From Geobacter sp. UBA6151 (GTDB lineage: Bacteria; Desulfobacterota; Desulfuromonadia; Geobacterales; Pseudopelobacteraceae): DNA of 47,588 nucleotides. Position numbers and translations under genes: made by a program. The stretch lies in assembly GCA_002423105.1 (NCBI GenBank), contig DIUT01000068.1, positions 163 through 47,750 on the forward strand. The letters run 5' to 3'. The notes beneath the pieces are model-generated. The model saw nothing but the letters and a program-made list of their open reading frames with translations. It searched no databases and had not been told where the DNA came from. The first letter of the stretch is position 1. Each line of letters begins with the position of its first letter. This document shows positions 26,619-34,241 of this stretch, in pieces.

Positions 26619-27920
26619 ATGATTATCCAGGTTATTCAGCTTGCCGCACATGAGGTTACCTGTGCCCGGTTCAGACGTAACGGGAAAGAACCGGCGCCAA
26701 TCAGTGGGTTCCGCCTGACATGGAACACCCACGATGAGCTGGGAATGATACTCAAAGAGCAGTGTCCTCCGGAATCTGAAGAGGTACGCACTGTTCTTGT
26801 CATTCCGCCTGACCTTGTCATGCTGCGGGAGATGAACCTCCCGATTAGCGACCCACGCAAAATCAGGGCGGTCCTGCCCTTGGAGCTTGCCGGAGAAACT
26901 GCTGCAGAAAGCTCTTCACTGATCTGTGACGCTTTTCCCCTGGCAAACGGCAACCTGCTGGCCGGATGGCTCTCCAGGGAAACCGTGGAACCGCTGATTG
27001 AACTGCTTAAGGAAGCAGGCATGGAGCCGGAAGTTGTGACCGTTGCCTGTTTTAACTGGCATTATCTGCTTCCGGCACAGGATGAACAGCCCACAGCTAT
27101 CCACGACGCAAGCGCCGTCATGGTATCCCAGGCAGGAAAACCGGCCTACTGCCGTCATCTTGGCACAAGCGGAGCCGCACTTGATCAGACACTTGCCGCT
27201 GTGGAATTGACGCACAACCTGCAGGTCAACCGCTTGTATCACCTTGAACAGTCCGATACTCAGACCTCCGCACGCTCCAAACAGATACCGGTTCATCCTC
27301 TGTTACTTGCAGGCAACGTCAGCGGCGATCTGGCGCCCGCAGCGCTGGCTTCGCCCCTGGCGGTCGCTCTGGCGCTCTGTTCAGGCGACACGATCTTTAA
27401 CCTGCGTAGCGGCCAGCTCACCTGGACCGGTCGTCGCAGCCGCCTGCTCCGTTCGTTCCGGATTCCCCTTATTCTTGCCGCCATACTGCTACTGCTGCTG
27501 TTTACCGAACTGGGGGTGCGCTGGTACCTGCTCTCCACCGACCTTGCCTCACTGAACCAATCCATAGCCAGGATCTATAAAGAAGTATTTCCAACAAGGA
27601 AAAAGGCTGTGGATGAAAGCGCTGAACTGAAAGCGGAGATTCGCCGTTTGGAAGGGGCTGGAGCCTCATTACAGGTATTGGCATTCCTGAAACTGCTGGC
27701 AGAGACCAAAGGAGACGGTATCACCGCCATCAGTGAGATGGATCTGGACACCAACCGTTTTCTGCTGAAAGGCGACGCGCGTTCATCCAGCGCTATAACT
27801 GCATTCAGGCAACGACTTATTGACAAGGATTGGGGCGTGGACCAACCGGAATTGACAACCCGGCCCAATGGCACAGTTCTGTTTACCCTGCGGGGAAGCC
27901 GGGGAGGGAGCAAGCCATGA
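26619..27920 (+). CDS. gspL: Type II secretion actin-like platform protein GspL
   Basis: 433 residues. The cytoplasmic part (about 1-270) resembles an actin/PilM fold (MIIQVIQLAAHEVTCARFRR and AVLPLELAGETAAESSSL) and would bind GspE. One membrane helix follows near 285-305 (IPLILAAILLLLLFTELGVR). Then comes a periplasmic ferredoxin-like part beginning with a coiled segment (ESAELKAEIRRLEGAGA). The stop overlaps gspM by 4 nt. GspL is weakly conserved, so assignment relies on architecture and place. Confidence 0.85.
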   Translation: MIIQVIQLAAHEVTCARFRRNGKEPAPISGFRLTWNTHDELGMILKEQCPPESEEVRTVLVIPPDLVMLREMNLPISDPRKIRAVLPLELAGETAAESSSLICDAFPLANGNLLAGWLSRETVEPLIELLKEAGMEPEVVTVACFNWHYLLPAQDEQPTAIHDASAVMVSQAGKPAYCRHLGTSGAALDQTLAAVELTHNLQVNRLYHLEQSDTQTSARSKQIPVHPLLLAGNVSGDLAPAALASPLAVALALCSGDTIFNLRSGQLTWTGRRSRLLRSFRIPLILAAILLLLLFTELGVRWYLLSTDLASLNQSIARIYKEVFPTRKKAVDESAELKAEIRRLEGAGASLQVLAFLKLLAETKGDGITAISEMDLDTNRFLLKGDARSSSAITAFRQRLIDKDWGVDQPELTTRPNGTVLFTLRGSRGGSKP

Positions 27921-28474
27921 CCGTCTTAGATACCATCAAGGAACGCTATAATGGTCTGGATCAGGCAAACCGCCGCATCCTCGCCATACTGACCGGTATA
28001 GTAGTAATTCTGGCAACCGCCTATGGCCTGATTCTTGGTCATCTGAGCAGCATGGAGATCAAGAGAGCTTCCCGCGAAAAATCCCTGGCGGAACTGCTGA
28101 TACTGCAACAACGGCACCGGGAGGCTGCCATCGGTGCCCAGCGTCTGACCAACCGGCTGGCCGCAGTTACCGCTGAAGACAACCCGGTACTGCTGCTTGA
28201 ACAGAGCGGCATTATCCCCCGGGGCGGCATTCAGGCAAAACCGCTGCCACGCCGTGAATCCAACGGAGTTTTGGAAGAAAGCTCGGAAATAACCATTTCC
28301 GGCCTGAGTGCAAACGAACTGGTCAACCTGCTCCATCGCTTTGAACAGCACCCCAAACCGGTTGCCGTACGTAAATTTACCGCCAAAACCCGTTTCAACG
28401 ACCCGGCAAAACTGGATGTGGTTATTGCACTGGCCCTGTTGAGACCGGCCGCAAGCGGCGCTGTTCCTAAATGA
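27917..28474 (+). CDS. gspM: Type II secretion protein GspM
   Basis: About 185 residues, starting at ATG 27917 inside the gspL stop. It has a short cytoplasmic N-terminus, a membrane helix (RILAILTGIVVILATAYGLI), and a coiled segment rich in Arg/Glu. A periplasmic ferredoxin-like fold follows (EITISGLSANELVNLLHRFE), as in GspM. It partners with GspL. The open frame extends upstream to 27830 but overlaps gspL. It overlaps gspN by 4 nt. Confidence 0.85.
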   Translation: MTVLDTIKERYNGLDQANRRILAILTGIVVILATAYGLILGHLSSMEIKRASREKSLAELLILQQRHREAAIGAQRLTNRLAAVTAEDNPVLLLEQSGIIPRGGIQAKPLPRRESNGVLEESSEITISGLSANELVNLLHRFEQHPKPVAVRKFTAKTRFNDPAKLDVVIALALLRPAASGAVPK

Positions 28475-29328
28475 CCCGCACCAACCTGCTGACAACCTGC
28501 GCTGCACTCGTGGTCGGCTGCCTGCTGCTGCCGCTTTTGGTGTGGCAGATGATCCCGGACCAGGCTATCCGGCAATTTCTTACCCGCACCCTCGCATCCC
28601 AGGGATTGAGCCTGCAATCCAAACAGCTCGGCACAACCTTCCCGATTGGTCTGAAAGCCACCGGGCTTACCATTGGCGATGGCGTCACCTCCTATCTGGC
28701 AATGGACCGGGTAACCGTGCAGCTGCGGCTGCTGCCACTTCTTACCGGTAAACTTGCCGTCAACCTGGAAAGCCGCATCGGCACAGGAACAGCATCGGCA
28801 GCGGTAACTCTGTACCCCCGCACACAAGGCACACTGTTCATAAACAATCTGGACATCGCGTCCATACCGGCAGCAACCAATGCCATTGAAGGTTCCATTA
28901 AAGGCACACTGAACCTTGAAACCGCTTTCCGGCAAACCGCCGGCAGTGTAACCGGCGAGGCCAAGCTGAGAATCAACTCCCTGGCCCTGTCCGGTGCAAA
29001 AGTCTCCGCCATGCCCCTGCCTGACCTGAGTGTTCCTGAAACCCGCGGGCTGCTGAAACTGAATGGCCCCACCATTGACATTACGAATCTGGCCATGCAG
29101 GCAGACGGTATCTACCTGCGGCTTTCCGGAAAACTGCCCCTTACCCCCGCCGCCCCTCTCAATCTTACCCTGGAACTGATGCCATCCGCAGAACTGCTTG
29201 AGCGTCAGAAATCAGTCTTTCTGATGATGTTTCCCTATCTGACGGCTCCGGGGCACTACCGGCTGCCGATCAGCGGCACCCTTTCCAGTCCCCAGCTTGC
29301 AGGTCAAAAACCGTCAGCTATGCCATAA
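28471..29328 (+). CDS. gspN: Type II secretion system protein GspN
   Basis: 285 residues. One N-terminal membrane helix (TTCAALVVGCLLLPLLVWQM) precedes a long periplasmic beta-rich region with repeated amphipathic strands (SKQLGTTFPIGLKATGLTIG; GKLAVNLESRIGTG; IDITNLAMQADGIYLRLSGK). It ends with a HYRLPISGTLSSPQL motif of the AsmA/GspN type. GspN is an accessory component of unclear role present in Deltaproteobacterial systems. It ends the operon; a prepilin peptidase gene (gspO/pilD) does not follow, so it must be elsewhere. Confidence 0.85.
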   Translation: MTRTNLLTTCAALVVGCLLLPLLVWQMIPDQAIRQFLTRTLASQGLSLQSKQLGTTFPIGLKATGLTIGDGVTSYLAMDRVTVQLRLLPLLTGKLAVNLESRIGTGTASAAVTLYPRTQGTLFINNLDIASIPAATNAIEGSIKGTLNLETAFRQTAGSVTGEAKLRINSLALSGAKVSAMPLPDLSVPETRGLLKLNGPTIDITNLAMQADGIYLRLSGKLPLTPAAPLNLTLELMPSAELLERQKSVFLMMFPYLTAPGHYRLPISGTLSSPQLAGQKPSAMP

Positions 29329-29375
29329 TCCGGCAGTTCAAGCTTTCTTTCCTTATTTGAAGAGGTAAGATCCAA

Positions 29376-29411
29376 TTGACGGATGACCGCCGCATGTTTA
29401 TACTATGTTTA
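29376..29411 (+). promoter_or_regulatory. mazEF promoter with two direct ATGTTTA repeats
   Basis: TTGACG at 29376-29381, a 17-nt spacer and TATACT at 29399-29404 form a strong promoter. ATGTTTA occurs at 29394-29400 and again at 29405-29411. The two copies are 11 bp apart, about one helical turn, and flank the -10 box. They are a reasonable operator for MazE or the MazEF complex. Confidence 0.6.
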
Positions 29412-29434
29412 AACTCAAACGGAAGGATTACATC

Positions 29435-29692
29435 ATGGCACATGTTGAAGCCGTCCTTGGCATAAAAAAGTGGGGCAACAACCTGGGGGTTCGTTTGCCG
29501 ACCAATGTGGCAAAGGCTGCGCATCTGCATCCCGATCAGATGGTCCGTGTTTCCGTTGATGAAGGCCGCGTAACCATCACTCCGGTTGATGGGTTGGAGT
29601 TGACCCTTGAACAGCGGCTTGCCCTGTTTGATCCGGCAAAACATGCCGGCGAAGCAATGAGTGTTGAACCTTTGGGGGCAGAAAAATGGTAA
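29435..29692 (+). CDS. MazE-like (AbrB-fold) antitoxin
   Basis: About 85 residues. The N-terminal SpoVT/AbrB domain reads IKKWGNNLGVRLPTNVAKAA, the signature of MazE DNA-binding antitoxins. The C-terminal ~35 residues (LEQRLALFDPAKHAGEAMSV) are acidic and extended, the part that wraps MazF. It starts at ATG 29435 with GGAAGG 8 nt upstream. It overlaps the toxin gene by 7 nt, so the pair is translationally coupled. Autoregulation through the promoter repeats is likely. Confidence 0.88.
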   Translation: MAHVEAVLGIKKWGNNLGVRLPTNVAKAAHLHPDQMVRVSVDEGRVTITPVDGLELTLEQRLALFDPAKHAGEAMSVEPLGAEKW

Positions 29693-30111
29693 GGCCGCTC
29701 ACAACGGTCTCAGGCTGTAAGCAGCCGTGGATTCCGGGTCGGCAGGATATTATCTGGATAAACTGCAACCCGCAGGCAGGCAACGAAATGCGGGACATTC
29801 ACCCGTTTTTGGTTATCTCCCCAAAGGCTTTTAACGAACGAACATCTCTGGTTATCGGCCTTCCCATGACAACTGCGGACTATAACGCCGACAACCCCTT
29901 TGCTGTTGCCATCGGTCTTGCAAAAGGGAAGAAAACCGGCAAAACGAGCTATGTCCTCTGTCACCAACCCAAGTCCTTTGACTGGCGCATCCGCAATGGA
30001 GCGCCGCACCCGCTCAAACGCCTTGATGACCACCTGTTTGCCGAATGCTGCGCCCGGCTCAACCAGATTATGCAGTTGGCACCTCCCCCCAACCCCCTCC
30101 GCCGCGCTTAA
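29686..30111 (+). CDS. MazF/PemK-type endoribonuclease toxin
   Basis: 141 residues. The MazF fold is recognisable from PGRQDIIWINCNPQAGNEMR, HPFLVISPKAFN, IGLPMTT and VLCHQPKSFDWR. The family cleaves mRNA at short sequences. The N-terminal ~15 residues precede the usual start of the fold. The C-terminus LAPPPNPLRRA is unusual: it is encoded by a C-rich repeat-like segment that seems to have replaced the original stop codon just after LNQIMQL. Whether the toxin remains active is unknown. It overlaps mazE by 7 nt. Confidence 0.88.
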   Translation: MVRPLTTVSGCKQPWIPGRQDIIWINCNPQAGNEMRDIHPFLVISPKAFNERTSLVIGLPMTTADYNADNPFAVAIGLAKGKKTGKTSYVLCHQPKSFDWRIRNGAPHPLKRLDDHLFAECCARLNQIMQLAPPPNPLRRA

Positions 30112-30145
30112 TCGAACTCTCCTTGTGAGAGAGGGGGAGAGAATG
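30081..30145. repeat. C-rich/G-rich inverted repeat at the end of mazF
   Basis: CCCCCTC around 30094-30100 faces GAGGGGG around 30131-30137, within a longer C-rich and then G-rich arrangement (ACCTCCCCCCAACCCCCTCC at one side, GAGAGAGGGGGAGAG at the other). This resembles dispersed intergenic palindromes. It supplies the last ~10 codons of mazF and could fold as a stem-loop in the mRNA. Confidence 0.5.
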
Positions 30146-30198
30146 ATGAATCAGAAGTTGGTGGCGTGAAAAATACCACGTTGCTAAATGTCGTTAAA

Positions 30199-30235
30199 AA
30201 TCAAAACGGGTTACAAGAACAATCTTGTAACCCGT
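30199..30235 (-). terminator. Terminator after tRNA-Pro
   Basis: A perfect 13-bp stem (ACGGGTTACAAGA against TCTTGTAACCCGT) with a 4-nt loop at 30206-30235. On the minus strand it is followed by TTTTGATTTTT. It starts 8 nt after the tRNA 3' end. The hairpin may also stop mazEF transcription from the other side. Confidence 0.85.
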
Positions 30236-30242
30236 TGATATT

Positions 30243-30319
30243 TGGTCGGAGCGAGACGATTCGAACGTCCGACCCCCTGCTCCCAAGGCAGGTGCGCTGC
30301 CAGGCTGCGCTACGCTCCG
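30243..30319 (-). tRNA. tRNA-Pro (anticodon TGG)
   Basis: 77 nt with encoded CCA. Acceptor CGGAGCG pairs with CGCTCCG. The anticodon arm CCTGC-CTTGGGA-GCAGG gives TGG. The D arm AGCGCAGCCTGGCAGCGC is typical for proline tRNAs, and the T loop is GTTCGAATC. Confidence 0.97.
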
Positions 30320-30333
30320 TTAATAACCGAAAA

Positions 30334-30362
30334 ATAATATGTCAAATGCTGCTGCATGTAAA
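30334..30362 (-). promoter_or_regulatory. Promoter of tRNA-Pro
   Basis: On the minus strand there is TTTACA (30362-30357), a 17-nt spacer and TATTAT (30339-30334), 15 nt before the tRNA. An A/T-rich stretch lies upstream. Confidence 0.7.
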
Positions 30363-30409
30363 GCAAAAAGCATATGCCAGTAAAAATTGTTTTTGTCGTT
30401 CAACGCGGC

Positions 30410-31858
30410 CTAAAAAGTTGCCAGCCCCCGATACCGCATTTTTGCCAACTCAAGTTCCGCTCTAATTTCTTCGGTAAAACCTGCCTTCATCTCTTGCTTT
30501 TTCTGCCGGACAGATTTTTCTGCCGTTTCAATCTGCCGGTTCAACTGCTCCAAGCTGGCCGGAGATGTCGCCAAACCATTTTGCAACGACGTACATTCAG
30601 CATTGAAGGCCAATAACCTGGCATAGGCCTGATCATATTTTTTGGGCGTATTTTGCAGTTGTTGCAGTAGCTTTGCTGCTTCGCTGTTGATTTTGACCAG
30701 CTTGATTCCTGTATCGCCGTCCGGTCGCGGAATATAGTTTTTGCCGCTTGCCACAGCCGAATTCCACTCCGTCGAGGTCTTCGCCATTGACGCAAGCACT
30801 GACTCAGAACCGGCATGCAGCGCATAAACAGCTTTGATATAGACGGCAACATACTGTTGTTCTTCTTTGTGTTTCAGATAGAAGAACGCTCCAACTGCGA
30901 GAACGATCAACAGTACGACGCTTACCGCAAAAGCCGTAAGCAGTTTTTTGTTGGATCGCCATGAACCGGCAGCTTTTGGAGCATGGCTCTGGTACGCTTC
31001 CTCTTCGCGCTTAGCAGGGCGGCGCGCCAGAGAAGCCTTCAGGTTGGCCAGCATAATCCTTACATTATTTGAACGGTTCTCCTGCGCCTTGCGCTGGGCC
31101 TCCTTGGGATCCTCAACCAGAAAGTAGTCGGGGCAGAATTGTCCGCAAGTGGGGCAGTATACATAATGCCCAAGCTGATGACTGCACGAGCAGCAATACA
31201 GTTCACGGGTTTTACGGTGGGCACGTTGCGCACTTGATTCCCTGGTAATAGCAAGCTGCGTTGAACAGGCCCGACACTTTTCCGTAAGCCGCAGAGCGGC
31301 CGCTTCAGGAAAGTCAACCGCCACCCCGGCAGAGCACTTGACACAGGTAAACAGCATGGACTGCGGTTGTATCGGGGCATCGCCATTCCCAACAGCACTG
31401 CCCTCCTCCGGCTGCGGCAACTCACGTGATACGACAGAACCTTCAGCACGGTGTTCATCGTTAAAGCTGAACACACCGCTATCGCCGGCATCCACATCCG
31501 GCAAGGGCGCGGACGCAGCAGGAGCAATATCCCCAAAAAAGGCAAGGCCGTTGTCAAAACTATTCTGTTCGCCTGAAGAGGCAGCTGGCTCAGGTTGATC
31601 AGCAAATGGATTAAAGGAATCTGTCTGGTTCTCAACCGTAGTTGTATCATTGACAAAAGCCGGCGCCGGATCATCGAAAAATGAAAAATCCATGTCCGTT
31701 TTGCTGTCGCTGTCCAGGACAGCGGCTGGCGCGGATGACGGCTGTTCATCGAAAAACGAGAAATCCACAAGCTCCGGCTTACCATCGGCAACAGGCATCA
31801 CCGACTGACCAGCAGATTCGACGGACTCAGAAAACAATGACTTGTCTTTTTCTGTCAT
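30410..31858 (-). CDS. Unrecognised zinc-ribbon membrane protein with repeated acidic FxFxD motifs
   Basis: 482 residues, no family recognised. The N-terminal ~160 residues are disordered and acidic with five spaced short motifs: VDFSFFDE, MDFSFFDD, DSFNPFAD, LAFFGD and VFSFND. Two cysteine clusters follow at about 172-200 (CVKC, then CRAC) and 221-243 (CCSC, CPTC), which look like zinc ribbons. One membrane helix lies near 308-330 (LLTAFAVSVVLLIVLAVGAFF). The C-terminal ~150 residues form coiled helices and would be outside the cytoplasm. It overlaps the pseudopilin gene by 4 nt, so the two are co-expressed. A signalling or assembly role for the cytoplasmic motifs is speculation. Confidence 0.7.
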   Translation of the reverse strand: MTEKDKSLFSESVESAGQSVMPVADGKPELVDFSFFDEQPSSAPAAVLDSDSKTDMDFSFFDDPAPAFVNDTTTVENQTDSFNPFADQPEPAASSGEQNSFDNGLAFFGDIAPAASAPLPDVDAGDSGVFSFNDEHRAEGSVVSRELPQPEEGSAVGNGDAPIQPQSMLFTCVKCSAGVAVDFPEAAALRLTEKCRACSTQLAITRESSAQRAHRKTRELYCCSCSHQLGHYVYCPTCGQFCPDYFLVEDPKEAQRKAQENRSNNVRIMLANLKASLARRPAKREEEAYQSHAPKAAGSWRSNKKLLTAFAVSVVLLIVLAVGAFFYLKHKEEQQYVAVYIKAVYALHAGSESVLASMAKTSTEWNSAVASGKNYIPRPDGDTGIKLVKINSEAAKLLQQLQNTPKKYDQAYARLLAFNAECTSLQNGLATSPASLEQLNRQIETAEKSVRQKKQEMKAGFTEEIRAELELAKMRYRGLATF

Positions 31859-32307
31859 AACCCGGCCCTCGGACCAACATACTGGCCATCATTACTGCGG
31901 ACAATATCATCCGCTGCCGAAGCGTCGGCGGCAGATACCGCAGTGCCCCCATCAATTCCTTTTGAATACAGATCATACAACTCGTTTAACGGGAGCCCCA
32001 AGGAGTCTTCCAAAGCCGGCGCACCCCCGCCAAGCAGCTGATATTCATACGGTCGTGTCCAGGCATCAAGCTGTCCACCCATACCTGCTTCCTGCAAGGT
32101 TGTCGGCAACGCATTCTTGTCGATATAGTAGGCCAGTATTGCCTTATCCAGCGTGCGCAGGTCGGCAATGGTCCGGTTGATCCTGACCGTCACCACGTAC
32201 CGGTTGAACGTCTGGAGCGCCATCAGCGCCAAAATACCCAGTATGCCCACCACCACAATGAGTTCAACAAGGGTAAATCCGCGTGTGTTCGAATAAACGC
32301 GCCTCAT
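31855..32307 (-). CDS. Orphan type IV pilin-like / GspG-like pseudopilin
   Basis: 150 residues. Leader cleavage is at NTRG/FTLVELIVVVGILGILALM with Glu5. The globular part starts IADLRTLDKAILAYYIDKN and is low in the usual GspG calcium motif. The C-terminus contains YDLYSKGIDGGTAVSAAD, which resembles the D-x-x-S-x-G-x-D loop of GspG. It is outside the gsp operon, on the opposite strand and 2.5 kb away. It is coupled to a zinc-ribbon membrane protein. It would need the same prepilin peptidase. Its own filament or host system is not evident. Confidence 0.82.
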   Translation of the reverse strand: MRRVYSNTRGFTLVELIVVVGILGILALMALQTFNRYVVTVRINRTIADLRTLDKAILAYYIDKNALPTTLQEAGMGGQLDAWTRPYEYQLLGGGAPALEDSLGLPLNELYDLYSKGIDGGTAVSAADASAADDIVRSNDGQYVGPRAGL

Positions 32308-32494
32308 GGAGAGAGTACCCCTTTCCTTTGAACCTGTTCATAGTAAACTGACTCGTTGCAGGGTGCTGGGTACCATGAATTTCAGACATTTGCAAATGCA
32401 ATTCCACCACATAAAGACGCACACAATGAAAGCCTATCTGTCGCAACAGCTTAAAATCAGCTCATCCTTTTCTGTTCGATGCATGGCCTTGATC

Positions 32495-33343
32495 TTACCT
32501 GACAAACGTCCCGTTCTTGTATTCCTCAAAGGCAATATCCAGCTCTGCTCTGGTATTCATCACAATTGGTCCCCGCCAGGCAACAGGCTCTCCGAGCGGT
32601 TTTCCTGCAACGAACAGAAAACGGACAGGAGTTTCCTTTGTCTCCACCCGCACCTGGCTTCCTGTACGCTCGAACAGCAGCACGGTTTCCGGCCGGTGCA
32701 CAACGCTGCTTTCGTCGAAGGTGCCTTCTCCAGCAAGGATATACACAATAGCCGTATGGCCTTCCGGGATGTTGTGATAATAGGAGGTGGTTGCGGGAAT
32801 GCATATATCAAGCAGTTCAGGTTCAATCACGATATCCCTGACCGGTTCCTGTATACCGCCGACCGTTCCGGCGATTATCTTGATTGTTACACCGTCATCC
32901 TGTCTTACTTCCGGTATGTCGGCTGCTTTCAGATCACGGTAGCGCGGCGCCATCATCTTTTGGGCTGCCGGCAGGTTTGCCCAGAACTGAACACCCCACA
33001 TGCTGCCGGTGGGACTCTCCTTCGGCATCTCCTGGTGGATGACGCCGCTACCGGCGGTCATCCACTGTACATCGCCTGCGCCGATCACCCCTCTGTTGCC
33101 CATGCTGTCACCATGCTCCACAAGCCCCTCAAGGATATAGGTGATGGTCTCGATCCCTCGATGAGGGTGCCAGGGAAACCCGGCCAGATACTCGTCGGGG
33201 TTGGAGGTGTGGAAGTCATCCAGCATCAGGAACGGGTCGAACTGAGGAGCCTGATGGTAGCCGAAAGCTCGCTTGAGGTGGACACCGGCCCCTTCAATTG
33301 TCGGGGTACTGACTGATGATGTGGCTATTTTGCGGATTGACAT
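32495..33343 (-). CDS. Pirin family protein (cupin)
   Basis: 282 residues. It is a bicupin with metal-binding residues in the N-terminal half (FPWHPHRGIETITYILEG, then a VQWMTAGSGVIHQEM segment). Pirins bind Fe and some have quercetinase activity or act as redox-linked regulators; the role here is not known. The full length and intact motif indicate a working gene. It lies 20 nt before a decayed DUF3750 gene, on the same strand. Confidence 0.92.
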   Translation of the reverse strand: MSIRKIATSSVSTPTIEGAGVHLKRAFGYHQAPQFDPFLMLDDFHTSNPDEYLAGFPWHPHRGIETITYILEGLVEHGDSMGNRGVIGAGDVQWMTAGSGVIHQEMPKESPTGSMWGVQFWANLPAAQKMMAPRYRDLKAADIPEVRQDDGVTIKIIAGTVGGIQEPVRDIVIEPELLDICIPATTSYYHNIPEGHTAIVYILAGEGTFDESSVVHRPETVLLFERTGSQVRVETKETPVRFLFVAGKPLGEPVAWRGPIVMNTRAELDIAFEEYKNGTFVR

Positions 33344-33363
33344 GGCTGTTCCTTTCAGCGGTA

Positions 33364-33917
33364 TTAGTTTGCATACCCGCTCCCTATGGCTGAAAGTGGG
33401 AGATAAAGATCAAGTTCAGGAACCTGTCTGGCAATCCAGGCAACAAAGGTGTTGCTGTTCGGTCCCGGAAAGGCCTTGTAGGTCTCCGGCCAGGGATAGT
33501 TTTTGGCTGCCTTGTCAACAGCAGCTATCAGTCTGTCGGTGTCGTTGCTCCGAAACTCCTTGATCAAACGAGGACGTTCCCCATACCAGTGACGGTCAGG
33601 CAGATCCTGTTCTATCCTCACCACCGGAAGGCCCCGCCGCTGTCGCCGGCCCACAACCTCGTAGACCGTGTAGGAGCTTGCATGGGAAGGTTTCACGGCA
33701 ACCCAGGTGTGAACTGCAAACCAACCATGCCACCCCCATGTCCGAGCAGCATATACCTGGATTACCGCCTCTCTGGTTACGGTTGGATCAGGGGCAATCC
33801 CTGCTGATTCACGGCTTGCCGTGCGCCAGTCTTTTGGGGCACATCCTGAAATTGCCATGACAAGAAGACTGACAGAATCAGGACTGTTTCACGTATCCGG
33901 CAGGTCTCAGTTTTCAT
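33364..33917 (-). pseudogene. DUF3750-like lipoprotein with frameshifted signal peptide
   Basis: The longest frame (33858-33364, 164 residues) begins MAISGCAPKDWRTASRE with no hydrophobic leader. It continues with WGWHGWFAVHTWVAVKPS and RQVPELDLYLPLSAIGSGYA, which I recognise as DUF3750. In the +1 frame an ATG at 33917 encodes MKTETCRIRETVLILSVFL, a signal-peptide core. It runs into the main frame at about 33861 if one base is restored, giving VFL-x-MAISGC with a lipobox-like ISGC. So a single-base deletion near 33860 probably separated the leader from the body. A sequencing error would look the same. Confidence 0.55.
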
Positions 33918-34137
33918 AGTTCAAAACGGAAAGAAGGTAGAGGGATTCCACTTTGTCCCGTGCTCACGGTGTTCTTCTCAGGAATTTCAGGCATGACTTT
34001 ATGGAAGGATTGTTCTTGAAACACCTGATATCTATCATGCTTCCCAACTCGTCCCACCCATGGCGGTCCACCAGATAATTCAGGATCATCTCCAGTGTCA
34101 CCCCGTGCAGCGGGTTATGTGGTTGCTCTATTTACAT
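33907..34137 (-). pseudogene. VF530/DUF2132 DNA-binding protein remnant with in-frame stop
   Basis: The minus strand encodes NPLHGVTLEMILNYLVDRHG, then WDELGSMIDIRCFKNNPSIK and SCLKFLRRTP. This matches the small VF530 (DUF2132) family along its length. A TGA at 33966-33964 interrupts it exactly where the family has a conserved Trp (TP-W-AR). The frame then continues ARDKVESLYLLSVLNYEN to a stop at 33907. At the 5' end the only in-frame ATG (34137) is followed at once by TAA. The whole would be about 75 residues, the normal size. The gene is therefore probably dead or recently mutated. Its end overlaps the ATG of the DUF3750 leader. Confidence 0.7.
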
Positions 34138-34241
34138 GGTTTAAATATAGCAGATTCACTGGTGCTTTCTCATGCTAATATTCCTGTCGTTCAGATATTC
34201 ACAGTTCTTTTATGGCAAATAGACCCTGGAAGGCTCAAGAC

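Noticed and set aside
32340..32400. Sigma-54-type promoter before the orphan pseudopilin
   Set aside because: TGGTAC and TGCA are present on the minus strand, but the GG-to-GC distance is three bases too long for a -24/-12 element.
33964..33966. TGA in the VF530 gene read as selenocysteine
   Set aside because: The family has Trp, not Cys, at this place, and no SECIS-like hairpin was recognised right after it; a nonsense mutation is simpler.
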